From assembly GCA_903813345.2 (NCBI GenBank), contig CAIIXF020000009.1, forward strand, positions 26,264,740 through 26,328,739: a DNA stretch of 64,000 nt, written 5' to 3'. The notes under the pieces are model-generated. The model was given only the letters and a program-made list of their open reading frames with translations, did not search any database and was not told the DNA's origin. Below are positions 46,712 to 60,045 of this stretch, piece after piece; within the stretch, counting starts at the first letter, position 1; each line of letters starts with the position of its first letter. The translations under genes were made by a program, and so were the position numbers. This DNA comes from Owenia fusiformis. Lineage: Eukaryota; Annelida; Polychaeta; Sabellida; Oweniidae.

Positions 46712-46887
46712 CAGTATATAATTGTTGACCTCTCCAGAGGTCAAACGGCAAAATTGTATACCGAGACTGTAAACCGAGAAACTACTGTTGACAGAGACCG
46801 AAGGTCGAGGTCAACAGTAGTTTCAAGGTTTACAGTCGAGGTATATGATTTTGACGGTTGACCGAATGGAGAGGTCTACAATTGTTT
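46712..46887. repeat. ~175-bp imperfect hairpin
   Basis: Arms pair from 'acaattgttgacctctcc' inward to 'gaaactactgttgac' and back through 'gtcaacagtagtttc' to 'gagaggtctacaattgtt'. The loop is about 15 bases ('agagaccgaaggtcgag'). It looks like a small fold-back element. Confidence 0.8.
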
Positions 46888-48196
46888 TGTTAGTCCGAAG
46901 AAATTAATAATACACATATAGCCGACAGTCATCAATCATGGCTTCATTTCACAATCTTTTCTTCGAACCACGCCAGCACTTATTTTTTAAGAAAATCTGA
47001 AGACAGTGGTAGCTAGACTCTCTGTTTTCGGCACATAACCGCGAACTCACTACGTTTGTATTCGTATTTTTGCTATACTCGTCGTCTAGCAAGGTCAAAA
47101 TAACACTCGTTAATCAACGTTTACAAAATGGCCGTCTACACCTCTTTCTGTAAACATTGTGACGTCATATTCCCCATAATTCACAAGTGTAGTACAGTAA
47201 CATACGCGGTCAATAATATGATATCCCATGATGCACAGGTGAGGTACAGGCAAAAATGTTGACCGCTAATTGACCAATCAGATGCGAGTATTTACACTGA
47301 GGTACTAACAATGTGAATTATATCAGTCTGTCCCAACTGTATACCTCGGAGCAGATTAGTTTTCTTGACAAACACTTAAAAAATGATGGGGTCAAAATAC
47401 TCCATTAGACACATTGAAAATATTACAAACACATAACTGTTTTTGTGCCTTGAGGTGTTCACCTATGATCAATAGGCAATAAATCATGCAAAGCTCGTCA
47501 GAGGACTATTACTAAGGAAACTTCATCATTGAACAAAATAACAAGGTAAGTGACGTGTAATTTTAGTCACATTAATATTTTTATTCTTAGTAAGTATAAT
47601 TTCCTTAAACTGGAATTGAATATCACAGTAATGTTATGATGATGAGCTTTTCGTGCAGTGGATATAGAACCCGTATCATACTTTTCGGATTAGAACTTTA
47701 AAATTGATGAACAATTGATAGATTTGATGTCGGCTTGAGACACGTGACAGTTAAAGACTAGCTTACAAAATTATTTTGAATTAAAATTTAAACAACGTAA
47801 AAGTGAGTCTACATATATCGATGGAAGTTTATCTAATCAACAATCTCTTTCTGAAAGTTGAGCACGCGCAAAAAACGAGAAAATAACATTTCGCATAAAT
47901 TGTTCAAATAATTGTTTGCAATTCCACATAGTTTGGCAGGCAGAAAGAAATGTTTTAAGATACATGAACTGTATATTTCTCGTCACCAAATTTGCATCTA
48001 TATTGTTTGATGATTAAAATTTGGGCAATTCTAAAACTTCCCCTATCATCATAGTGTACGGCACATTTTCAGCATACACCAAAATTATTTCAAACAACCC
48101 CACCACATACAAGCTAAAAAGCTTAGCTTGCAGTTTTGGTCGAAACTTTTGAAATATTTTACAGTAGTCTGAATTTGTGATTTCCATCGGTTCCAG

Positions 48197-51100
48197 ATGA
48201 GGTGGGGTGTTGTGTTTCTGGTGCTGTTTGCAGTAGCTAGAGGACAAGATGCAGATGTGGAGGAAGATCTAGGTGAGCCAAATGATTCGCAAACGACCAA
48301 CCGATTCCCTTCGCAATATAGCAACACTGAATATTATATTCACGTTGATAGAACTGGGCAAAAGATCACATGTTCTACAGTGCGTGTGATCACAATGGCG
48401 GTGGACACATATCGCCAAAGAAAAGCAGCTTAGAATCATTGTATATAGCTGCAAAGTACTTTGATCATCAAAATAGATACAGATTAAAAAAAGTGACGGT
48501 GCTTTAGGCCGACCCAAATTGATGATCACTCAAACATGTTCTCAGTGATAGCGTCTGGATACGTTGAGATCATTAATTCAATCGATGAAGATTTTCGAAA
48601 TTCAAATGATACACATAGGGGTGACTAACCCCCACCCACACTACTTTCACTCCTGCTGCAAGTAAAGATAAACGTCTATATGATTGGTCTAATAAGTCTG
48701 ACGTAAATATCGTCATATCATCAGTGCTGATCGGTCGAAAAATATATCGATCATCAAGCTAAGAAACAAAATGGCCGATTCAAAATTTGTAGGAACAACA
48801 ACATGTTACATTCTGGCCTAACACACAATTGTGACTTGTTATTTTAGACAAGACAAAGAAAGATGAATAAAGGAGTTATTGTTTGGATAAGTTGATAAAA
48901 AGGCTGACAGAAAAACTCTCGAAAAACTATTATTGTATGTGCTTATCCTATAGAATTCCTGGTAACCTCCATTTTTAGGCCGCTTACGATAGAACAATTA
49001 GGCCCCACTTCAATCTTGCTTACACATTCATCGTTTTCTTTTTAAGTGCCCTGACTATATTATTATTTTTTTATTTTAGGTTTCGAATTGACTGACGAAC
49101 AAATTGGTAAGTAAAATCAATTAAGTTATCTCATTGATGAATGTTAGCAACTGGGATTTGTTGTGAAAGCCTGTCCCGGAAAGTCCGGTAATGTTTACAA
49201 AATTCTCACAATTCGGGCAAAATGTAGACAAAATGGCTCGTGCGGGCTCGTGTGCTCACGGCTTAGTGATAATCCATATTAATAGGCACAAAAGTAATCT
49301 CAGCAAAATCAGCCCAGACCCATTGCTTTGTGTAGCATTTGTATCGTGTCTGTCATTGTCGGTTTCTCGTCTTCCCAGCATAGAAAGTATCAGTTTAACA
49401 AAGACACTTATTCACGATCCTTAACTTTTTCAGCCCAATGTGGTCCGACTGGTTATTTTGCTGATCCTGACGATTGCTGTAGGTTCATTCAGTGCGATTA
49501 CTACAATGAGGGTGATGAGAATTTCACTGTAGGTCACAACGTTGCTTGCATGGGGGGCTCCGTATGGAACTCTGTGTCGTGCTCATGCGAAGAACCAACG
49601 GAAGGCGGCTCATGTGACCCAACCACATGCAATGGTGAGTTGAACATAATGTTTTAAAGAGGTAAATACTATGAGTGTGGTTAATTATCCGACTGGTTAA
49701 TTTGCCAAATGGTCAAATTTTATCATTTTCCTAATCTTAATTTCCTAATGACAAGAAACTTCCCATTGGATAACATTATGAAGATAATATTTCCGACATT
49801 TAATTTTCCGAACCTGACAAAATTAGGCAAAAGGCAAATTAAATGATTAGACAAAATTACCAATTATACAGTAATGGGATGCGTCGGCTAAGAAATGTGT
49901 TTGCTATCGTGTGTATGGTTTACAAAAAATTTAATTCTTTTTGTAATTGTATTCTTTTTTTCAGTTCCTGAGTTTATCGCCACCCCCTGCCCAACAGCTG
50001 GTCTTGATGCAGGTTAGTTTAACTGCCATCTTCTACTCATTCCCGCATTTTGCAAGTGCAACTCATAGATAAAAACTCCGATTGTTGGAGATGACGTGTG
50101 AGTACATCACTGTGTTTCTTGCACTGAACATTCTAGTGACTACTAGTACACAAAAAAAAGATTCCTTCATTTTTGTTGTTGTATTTGTAGTGTTATCAAG
50201 TTGTTAACGCCAAGAGAATAAGTAGACTTGTACATAGTCTTAACTTCATTCTTAACATTTTCACGTCTTAATTTGTAATTAAAAAGAAGAAAGGCATTTA
50301 CCATTTCATGGCCATGATTTTTAAGTCGTTCGTGTTCATTGACTGTTGTTTTTCTTTATTTTCAAGATACTGCCAACTGTCTGTTATGAATAAAGGATAC
50401 ATTGTATTAAGATGTTGATTTCAAATTTTCAGATCAATGCTGCATTGATGGAACAATTGTGAACATAGTTAACGACACATCCTATTATCTTGCAAGCGAA
50501 GGGCCCGATTTGGTCCAGACGTGTCCATACGAACTTCTCTTTGATTTCAACGACTGTTGCTGCGATGATGAACTTTTCGAAGGCAGGCATTATATTTTGT
50601 TTTTACTATTTCTATACAAATAATTTTGCAAAATGTAGTTGCAAAGGTGCTAAAGACGTAGCTCTATAAGGCTTTTAATCTTACGATTGCTCGGGAAATG
50701 ACAACTTCGCCAAAATAACATGCAGGTTTTAACAAAAAGGGACACTCGCTTTTTAGAGGTAAGGGTGGGTTCATAAACATAATGAAATGATGTTTCCTTC
50801 GGTCCTTAATACCAATTGTTCCAGATATATCATTGCTTATTAAGAAGTGAATTGCCTTTTGAAATTTAGAAAAGTCCGATTCGCAAAGTTCAATTAATGC
50901 AAACATAAATGCTGCTTTTTACTAATACCCCGGACAGACATAACTACATCATTGAACCTGTCCGGGGTACTGTGTAAGTCATTTCAAGTTCTGATATGTC
51001 CATGTAAAAACAAGGTTTGCACCAAAATGTATTAATAGAGCAAGTAACTGTAATAGATTATTCTAAATGAAACAGTATATTTTGAATCAGAATTTGGATC

Positions 51101-54100
51101 ATACAGTGCCTTTTATTCCTCAATTGTCTTTATACGCCACCTTTATACGAGGGGATCATTATAGTTTCTAGCTTGAAAGAAATGTCGAAGTCCCTTAACC
51201 ATGTGCTTGATAATTAAGACACTGCGGACACACTTTATATCTGATTAGTTTTGAGGTTGAAGTGTAGAGCATGACCTAAGAAAAGACACCCGAACGCATA
51301 TTTGGGAATTCGATCTCAATACATCCGTGGTTAAGGATTAAAACAATGTTCATATACTCGTCTTGTTTTGACAGGTCTTCCACCCATGTGTGACCATTAT
51401 ACCCTTGATGACATACCATTTGCCGATGAAGGTGTCATTGCCAGTGGAGCGACTCTCATTCAGCCAGGTGCGGCCGGGTCAGGTGGTGGTGCCGGTTTTG
51501 CAGCAGGAGCAGCTGCCGGTGCTTCTTCTGCTAAACTGCCAAGATGGTCCAACGTTGATTTTGGAACCGGATTCGCTACTGGATTTTGGGTGAAGGCTGA
51601 AGGGTCAGGAGCATCAACGGTATTTCACAACGGAGATGCGGGTGGTCTTGGAGCTACTGTATCTTTCGAAGTAACACAGACATCTGGTGGTGGATACGCC
51701 GTATCTGGAGGAGTGTTTGCACAGGATGGTGCATCTGATTTCTACCAGGAAACCAGTGTTAGTATAATCTATACTAACTATACTAATGAAATGACAAAAA
51801 TGCAACCGTCTTTAAAAATGTTATCATTTATATTCTTATGAAAACATAATCATGATGATCAAATTAATGAATTACAGGGTGTTAAAAAAAACCGCAACCC
51901 AAAGAAATTGCTATATCTTGAAAAATACTAGTTCAATTATTTCATTTTTCAGGAAAGAAAGAAGAGACTGTGTATGTATAGCTCCTGTAGTTGGTTAGTT
52001 GTAAAACATGATGCATTGGACACCTGCTCAAAAGACAGTTGTACTAGGAAAATACAGAAAACCGAGTCAGGGCTGACTGCAACCGTAAAAAAAACTAAAT
52101 AACTTCCTAGCCATAGTGTTTTGGCTCTTCAAATTTGGCACAAATCATCTTCATTCACTGTATGGTAAATCTGTAAAGTGAAATTAAAATCACAGGGACT
52201 TTACAGTTATGGTCGAAATGCTTTCAAATCTCAGTCAAACGCCCTGGTTCATGCAGACTCCAGAAGGCATTTTGACCATGACTGTAGAGTCCCTGAAGTG
52301 ATTTTGATGAAACTCCACAAATTCACCACACATTGAATGAGGATAATTTGTGCCAAATCTGAAGTGCCAAAACACTATGGTTAGAAAGTTGTTAGGTTTT
52401 ATTGCTGTGGCGTCACCTCTGACTGTGTTTTTCGTATTTTCCTAGAACAACTGTCTTTTGGGCAGGTGTCCAATGCATCATGTTTTACAACTTACTAACA
52501 ACAGGAGCTATACATACACAATATCTTCTTTCTTTTCCTGAAAAAATGAACATAATTGAATAAGTATTTTCCAATATATAGTGATTTTCCATTCACGTTT
52601 TTCGTATTTTCCATGTTCGACTGCCTTTTGAGCAGGTGTACAAGACATCATGTTTTACAACTAATTAACAACAGGAGCTGTTCATACACAGTCTCTTCTT
52701 TCTTTCCTGAAAATATGAACACAATTGGATAAATATTTTCCAAGATATATCGATTTCTTTGGGTTGCGTTTTTTTTGAACACCCTGTATTTATTCCCGGA
52801 TTTTATGTATGTGTATTTTAGTGGTCGCAAGGTTCATGGAACTTCGTGGGCGTGTCTTACAATAATGGGGATCTGAAAGTTTATATAGACGATAACGAAG
52901 CAGTTGAGGTGGTCGAAGCAGGTAAGCCATCATTTCTTTTTTCTATGTTCCATCTGGTTGACATGTCCACTGGTGTTTATATCTAACTTTCAATTAACTA
53001 ACTAACTTTAATTCAATAGTTTGACATTGGGCAGAAACTTGGTACTTTATCTTGCTATTATACTGCCTAACATTATAAATTGTACTTGAGACTACAATTT
53101 ATCTATCCCACGTCATACTCCATACAATAGGGAGGTTAAGATAACTTTTGTAAAAACTTTTACGTGAACGTCGTAGAGTTATGGTCCTCTGTGGATAAGT
53201 TCTCCCATTTGTACTGCTTGCGTGGCCAATTGAGTATTAAGGTAGGCTTACATGGGAAATAATTGTAATTTGGTTCCTGGAAAAGTGAATTGAGAGCGGG
53301 ACAGTAATCCCGGGGGTCAAAATATTACACTTTAGGGTACAGGTTCTCTTACAAACGTGTAACTTAACCTTCCTATTATTTTCGGAGTACCAAATAGTAT
53401 TTCGTCGAATTACTTTTGTTGTAAATAGTACAGGTGCCTTTCTATTTTAATTGCTCATGAATTTAGTATGAGTGAAATGCCTCGCTGTCTTTCGGGTTTG
53501 GATTGTAGTACTGACTTCTGAATAGTGATGGAGGAGGGGGTGGGGTCATCATTCGGGGTACTGGGGGTTGTTTTTTCTTTTGATTTGTGCTGTGAATTGT
53601 TTTTCTAGTCGGGTTTTTCATTTCCTATTGGTTCTTCATGTTTTGCCACTCGTATTTACTAATATAGTACCTATTCACATGAAATAATGCATTACTAAAA
53701 TCAATATTCTTTACCAATTCTTGATCACTGACTTTATTATTAACGTGGTTATGTCATACTTTTCACACCACGCAACTGGTGCATGGTCCTGCTTATTAAT
53801 AGAAAGGTTTCAGGGGCGTAGCCAGCATTTGTCAAGGGTAGATGCGATTTTTTGGGTTTGCATCATTGTAAGCAAAGCGAGTTCCATGAAGGAGGGGAAT
53901 GGGGGTCCTCCCCAAGAATTTTGCATTTTATATGGTGCATTTTAAGCATTTCAAACTATAATTTGCCAATGTTTTTTCAACAAATTACTATTATCAACCA
54001 TCGCACCCCCTGGCTACGCCCATGGGTTTCATGCTCAGATTTGGTTTTCCAGAGGAACTGGAAGATGAGCCCGTGGTTAAAATATTTAAATCGGCTGCGG

Positions 54101-57100
54101 AGGAAGCCATTGAAGCTGTTGACAATGCTGAACAAAGCGTTCGAAGAACGCTCGCTCCAATTGGTGAAGACAGACAAGAAGATAAGGAGAAGATCCAGGA
54201 CGTCTTAGACTGTATTCAAGAAATTAAAGCAGAATTGGAAGACAATAAGGATTACATTGAAGATATCCAACGAGGTCTAACTGATTTCAGATCTAAGAGG
54301 AGAGTTTACAGAAAAGCCTTCAAGTGAGTATATTCAGATCAGGTGAACTATGTCTACCAAACTAAATTAGATAGTAGGGAGTTTAAATAAGCATACACTG
54401 TTTTTCACAACCTATTTGAGCGATGCATTTGTATGGGCGATTGGTCATACGTAGAGGTTGGCGTTTCGATTTCATATGCAAGCTTAAACTCCCTATTCAA
54501 ATTAGTTACCCTCACTGATTTCCCAAGAAATGTTAAATCAGAGTTTAACATCCCCCTAAGCTTATTTTAATAATAATAAGCAGGTGTCCAGAATCCGTAC
54601 CTCCTTCTTCCCCCTGCCATAACCAATTTGGAGGCGCCCAATTTAACTTAATCACGTGATCTAATTATGCGCAATGACTTATACATGATTTCTGTCGCAG
54701 TGTTGCGACAGCCAATCAGATTGCGAGTTCTTAATGGGGGAAATGGTAACTGCTTATCGAAAGAATATATTCTAGATTTTGAAGCCCTGTGATCGGAGGA
54801 TGGCGTTTTAGAGATGAAGATGATCCATACCTTCTCAATATCTAATGAAAATTGCCTCGATAAATGAGGTATTTATTAATTTTCACTTTTAGCAAATTCA
54901 AGAAACCCAAGAGGAGGAATGATGACACCCGTGACGATCTCCAATCGGCTCTCGGTGATGTTGAGGCTGCCTATATTGATCTAAAAGAGAAAGTCGACGA
55001 AATCTGTGCTGCTCTCGACAAGGTTGGTTGATTTCCTTTGTGTTATTATCATATCTTGGTTACCGCATATTTGGCGAGCAATACCTCATTGGTATATTCC
55101 GTATTTTACGTATTTTACACTCGAAGACAGAGCCAGAAACCCTTCTTTGGAAGAGCCCTGTGTTATTTTGTGTGCACAGGTACATACAAGTTCACAACGC
55201 AGACTTTTATACGAGTCGTGAACAAGTCAGTCAGCATTACAGAATTACATAACAGCGGGTGGACTTACTTAAGTTATCACTATGTGTTATCACTTATACA
55301 TGATATTCAGTAATTTTGAATACACTAAACATTATACGATATAGTCAATCAAAGAAGGTTGCCCTAAATATAATACTGAGCCTAAATATTTTAAATGTCA
55401 GTTTTATTAATCACTAAATCAGATAGAACAGAATCAATTCATTATCTAACAATATTCTATATGAATCCTACATCTATATGTTTTTAGGTTTGCAATATTC
55501 TTGGCAACAAAGATATCCTCAAACTGCTGGACTCCGGCTCAAAGAAGGATCTAAAGAAATTGAAAAGGAAGTTGAAGAAACTCAAAGGAAAATTCCAAGA
55601 CGACAACCCATCTGGAGACAAAAAGTAAGTTAGCATGGACGTTAAGTAACATCAATTGAATTTAGGCAATATTTGCTAGAATCATGTTTACTTCAGACGA
55701 CGACATTTCGTTATTTTGATTATTTGACATTCGATGGGTTGAAACTTGAAACGCGAAAGGAGTCTTCAGATAGCTGCATGTGTATAAAGTAGTTGTATGA
55801 TCGGTGATGATTCTGCGGCGAATGACAAATACAGGGTGGTCAAAAATGGAAACCCTGCCGCTATTTTACTCATATTTTGGTCACTTTTAGAATATATTCC
55901 CTGATATTTGGCACATTTGTGCATCATTCAATTTCATACCAGTGGTTCATATTTCATGACCATCAAACTGACAATATAACAGCACTTAAACAACATGCTC
56001 CAGTGGCCACTGCCATGCTGGAGGAAACCTGCAAACGCCGTCCGAAATTTTCCTACCCGACTTCTACATGATGGGATATGCCAAAGACAGAGTGTACGAG
56101 AATGACCCCAGGAAAAATGCAAACCTCAAACTCACGTCATTCACAGGTCATACCCTTGAGGAATGCAGTCGGGTCAATTAAAATTTTGAGCGATGTACGC
56201 AGGTTTGTACAACAAGATGATGGCGATACCAGGAGCATGTTGTTCAAAAAACGTTAACATTGTGACTATCATTCTAGTGGTTATGAAATATATTAGTATA
56301 AGATGGTAGGAAATTGAATGATTTACAATTGTGCCAAATATCTGTGAGTAATTTCCTAAAATGACAAGTATATGAGGAAAATGGTTTCCGTTTTTACCAC
56401 CCTGTATATAATGCCATCGTGGCATCCATACAAACACACACTGTGCCCTAAGCTGCCACATGCGCAGATGGTGGCTATACCCGTATTTTTACTTGTGGAG
56501 ACCGGCTTAAGTGTTCACTTTACTTTTTAGTTGATATAAATGCCAACAGCAAGATTTTGATAAGGACCGGACGGTACAATATGTTATGTTAGAGTCGTTG
56601 TCTGTTAAACTCATGGACAATTTTTGTTTAGGTTCGGCTTACGAGCGGTAGATGAAACATTCCCACAAGCCCGAAGAAATATTGATGATTATAACAGCAG
56701 TGGTAGGAAGAAGCGACAAGCTGGTAAGTAAGCGGCCATTACATTCGGTCGATTTCGCCTCTTTAAAGAGAGCTTAATAACTAGATAATAACTAGACTAC
56801 ACACAAGGTAGTAAGTCAGGAGAACAAAAAATAAAGTTCTTAATTCATAGGTCCCTCCGTGGCCAGTCAGTTTTATTCATGACACTTATGCAAAAATAAG
56901 AATAGCACCATTAACTTGTATGAAATTTTAGTAATTGCGTGTAATTTTTTACAGAAGAAGACGATGATGATGAAGATGATGAACCCGTCAAGAAAGATAT
57001 ATTCCCAAGCAAGTTCCCAATCACCTTGGGAGAGGACTTCAATGGATCTCTGGATGAGGTATTCCTATTGCTAAACATTACATGAATCTTTCAGAAGTCA

Positions 57101-58312
57101 TAAGTCATGTATTTATAATTCTGAAGTTTTGCCTTCCACCATTTTCCTGCATTGTAAACATTAAATACCATACTAAGCGTATTGACTCTGCTCTTTGGAC
57201 AGTAGCACCCTGTAATGCATGCTTATATCGATGAGCAAAATATAGTCCATGGCATGAAATTTCTAGGACGCCTAATAAAGGAGATGGTAACACAAGATAG
57301 CGCAGCGTTTGACCTAATATTTACATAGCTTACATACACATGTCCAGTTTCGTTTTGTATCATTGCTGTTCTATATTCTTCTGGCTTTTGGGCTGAATTA
57401 TGCGTCCCATTAGCAAGGGTAAAAATATAAGAAAAAACGAAATTCCCTTAAATAATTTGAAGTACATACTGCCACAGAAAATAATAAAACAATTTGAGTG
57501 TATGTTTTACGTTTCTCAATTATAATTTTACGTTATTTTTCTTAAAAATACAAACAAATAACATAATCAGCACATTAACATTTTGAATTGTTTCTTCAAT
57601 ATCGGTGATGTAAATGATATCCATGAATCGTTTTTATATACGAAGAATATTCGAAAAATTAAACAAAAAAAGAAGCATACAGTGTATAATATGCAATTAC
57701 ACAAAGTTTAGATTAACGTCTTCGGACTTATAAAATGTGTAAGAATGAAAATGTTAACGTTTTTTGAACACGTGTAATGAGAGACACATTTTTCGAACAC
57801 ATTTTTCGTAGATATATTAAAATGAGTCATAATTATGATATCATTCTGAGATTTCTAACACGATGATATGTTTGAAAAATTACAAATTGTGGTTAATGAT
57901 CCGGGGATTATCGATATCTGGGTCATTGTATCTACTCAGCAAAAGAATGTACATTAGCTGTTGACACACTATTTTATTAATCTTTAAGCATTATAGCCAT
58001 TATACAAGTGTAGTTATAGAACTAATAGAAACAACACCCCAAAGTTATTCTCCAAACCCTCCCATGCTCTTGCATATTTTTTACTTTTGTTGTATTTTTC
58101 TATTTAGAAATTCACTGTGCTCGAATGTGTTATTGCTTGATTGCTTAATCCTAAATGTTAATTAAGTGGCTTTGTGAATTTCACAACCTCTGTTCTCTAC
58201 ACATATCTTGACTTTGTAGGTGTTTGTCTGTGATTTCCCCATCTCCGACGACCAAATGAATGCCATCAGAGAATCCAACACGAATCCTATAATGCCAATG
58301 TCAATGTCATAG
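48197..58312 (+). CDS. secreted chitin-binding-like / LamG-like / coiled-coil protein, 13 exons
   Basis: Exons: 48197-48272, 49080-49106, 49434-49634, 49965-50012, 50433-50582, 51375-51757, 52822-52921, 54053-54323, 54893-55022, 55488-55624, 56632-56723, 56955-57058, 58220-58312. All phases agree; 603 aa. Order of parts: signal peptide (VVFLVLFAVARG, 1-16); acidic N-terminus; cysteine-rich module 36-100 resembling a type-2 chitin-binding (peritrophin) domain (CGPTGYFADPDDCCRFIQC, VWNSVSCSC); second Cys-rich module 117-167 (DQCCIDG, FNDCCCDD); Gly/Ala linker 197-220; LamG-like jelly roll ~222-328 (GFWVKAEG, GSWNFVGVSY, LKVYIDD); charged helical region ~330-510, probably coiled coil; RKKRQ furin-type site near 536; acidic EEDDDDEDDE; C-terminal tail. 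A second RSKR lies near 413. Role unknown. The layout fits an extracellular matrix or cuticle/shell-matrix protein. Intron 5 uses a GC donor. Two TA-flanked MITEs lie in introns 6 and 10. Confidence 0.88.
51875..52786. mobile_element. palindromic TA-flanked MITE filling intron 6
   Basis: The ends CAGGGTGTTaaaaaaaaccgc and gcgttttttttgAACACCCTG are inverted and flanked by TA on each side (51873-51874, 52787-52788), as for Tc1/mariner-type elements. The whole 912 bp is close to one large inverted repeat. The right arm carries a tandem duplication of the block from 'ttttcgtattttcc' to 'tctttctttcctg' (~52430-52590 and ~52595-52735). It accounts for all but ~150 bp of the intron. Confidence 0.88.
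55832..56404. mobile_element. TA-flanked MITE in intron 10
   Basis: CAGGGTGGTCAAAAATGGAA at the left and the reversed right end CAGGGTGGTAAAAACGGAAA are inverted repeats, flanked by TA at 55830-55831 and 56405-56406. The 573-bp interior also pairs ('tttggcacatttgtgcatca' with 'ttgtgccaaatatc'). Related in end sequence to the intron-6 MITE, but a different family. Confidence 0.85.
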
Positions 58313-58342
58313 ATATCTTTTGTGTATTTATCAATGATTGAA

Positions 58343-58359
58343 AATAAATTTTGAATAAA
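58343..58359 (+). promoter_or_regulatory. two poly(A) signals of the secreted-protein gene
   Basis: AATAAA at 58343-58348 and again at 58354-58359, about 30-45 bases after the stop codon. Confidence 0.65.
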
Positions 58360-59609
58360 TAACATCTGAAATGTTTTGTTACCTGTCCTCGCTCATGTAA
58401 AAATAACAGACGTACCAAAACAATTGGAAAGGAAAACATCGAAAAGTGCAGTCGTTGCAAATAAAGGAGATAAATTGCAAAAGCATTGATGTAAATAATG
58501 TCGTGTCCATATGAGTCAAGACGCCATTTCGTTTAAAAATGTGAAATTATATGTCACAGCAAAATAAGAGCATATGCAACAATGTTGTCCCAATTGTCAA
58601 TATAAATATTAAAAGTGTATCTCATAAACACTAATCCACAGTAAAAATATTACGTCCACAGATCTCTTTATTTTCTAAAATCTCTCTTAAGACGACTAAA
58701 ATGCTCAAAACTAGGATGTGTCACCTGGACCATAAGGGGATGTAAATGTTTGTACCAACACTGCGCCTTTTCACAAATTTATTTTATATGTCCATGTCAT
58801 TTGAGAAAATGTTTTTTTACAAACGAAGAGGCATTTTTAAAGTGAATTCAGATTTTTAAGTATACGATATACTCTCTTGAGTAAATGTGCCCTCTTAACG
58901 TGTCCTCGTTGACACGAATTTTGAACGTGATAGTTATCAGCATGTATGTTCACAAAATATGGATGTCTAATATCCAATACAACATCAACTATAATGGCAC
59001 TATTGAGCACAGGCTGGTTTGTTTTATAATGCTAGGTGTGTAAATCTGGGAGTCGATATACAATATACCACCCCAAAATGCAAAAGTGAGCGGTCATCGT
59101 CGTCACGGCGATTTGAGTATCTTATGATTATAAATGTCACATATGTTTGAATCGCGCACAATGTTTTATCACAGTCCAATAAAAACATCCTGAAATTAGC
59201 GGATTATTGGCAATTTCAGAAAATGCAAGGTATCAGTCCAGTGTAAAACGTGTCCAGTGTGACACGTTTTCAAAGCTGTTTATTAAAAACTCCCACGATG
59301 CATTTAATTATATTATACTACGCTATAAGATAGAGCCAATATACCTGTTTATAATGTTTATTATATTTTATTTTCATTCTTTGTTAATATAAGATGTTCA
59401 TGTGCACGTCATTGAGGGATGTTTTTGACGGCCATTTTGAATTTTCGCAAGGTTTTTCTTTAAAAAGTAATATATATATCAATAAATCACGGTTTATTTT
59501 CTACAATATAAACGTAAATAAAGAATATCAATGCTTTAATTTCCCCCAAAAAAATCTGAACAAAAAATTAAAAAATCAAAATGGCAACCAGTCTGTCAAT
59601 AACGCAGGT

Positions 59610-60045
59610 GCGAGTAGGTAGTTACCAGATTCACCACCAGGTGGCTCGTTCGGGTCAGATAGCATGGCGGGTATAGTAGAAAGTTAGCCTTAACTTAAAT
59701 TACATTTATTTGCGTTTTTCAATCTTCATATAACCCTTATGTATTTCATAGTTATGCAAATCAAAATATGTCCAGTAAAAGAAAATGTTATCTGTCCAAT
59801 ACAAGAGAAGATAATTCACTTTTTGTGATTTTGTAGCATGGGGTCTATGGGGAATCAACCCGAGCAAGAAGTCACATTTTCCAAAAAATTAAATTTTCAA
59901 AGATGATAGACAATTTTCGAAACCATATTTCTAGATGTACTTTTACATGCAGATTTCAAATATGAGATCAATTTGACTGAATTTCGAATTAATGACGTAA
60001 ATCAAGATTATTTCTACTCGCATCTAGTGTATTCATCTTGCGACT
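59610..60045 (+). repeat. dispersed repeat, copy 2 (see 36430-36870)
   Basis: Shares, in the same order and orientation, 'gagtaggtagttaccag', 'caccaggtgg', 'ccagtaaaagaaaatgttat', 'catgggg', 'gtcacattttcc' and 'ctactcgcatctag'. About 23 kb separates the two copies. Confidence 0.65.

Larger units (their letters stand above)
44515..48196. other. long gene-free stretch with several palindromes
   Basis: Contains an inverted repeat at 45712-45826 with arms built on 'aggtgatattgat', a triplet of short palindromes at 45938-46042 and a large hairpin at 46712-46887. No exon could be supported. The part next to 48197 is the putative promoter and 5' UTR of the secreted-protein gene. Confidence 0.4.
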
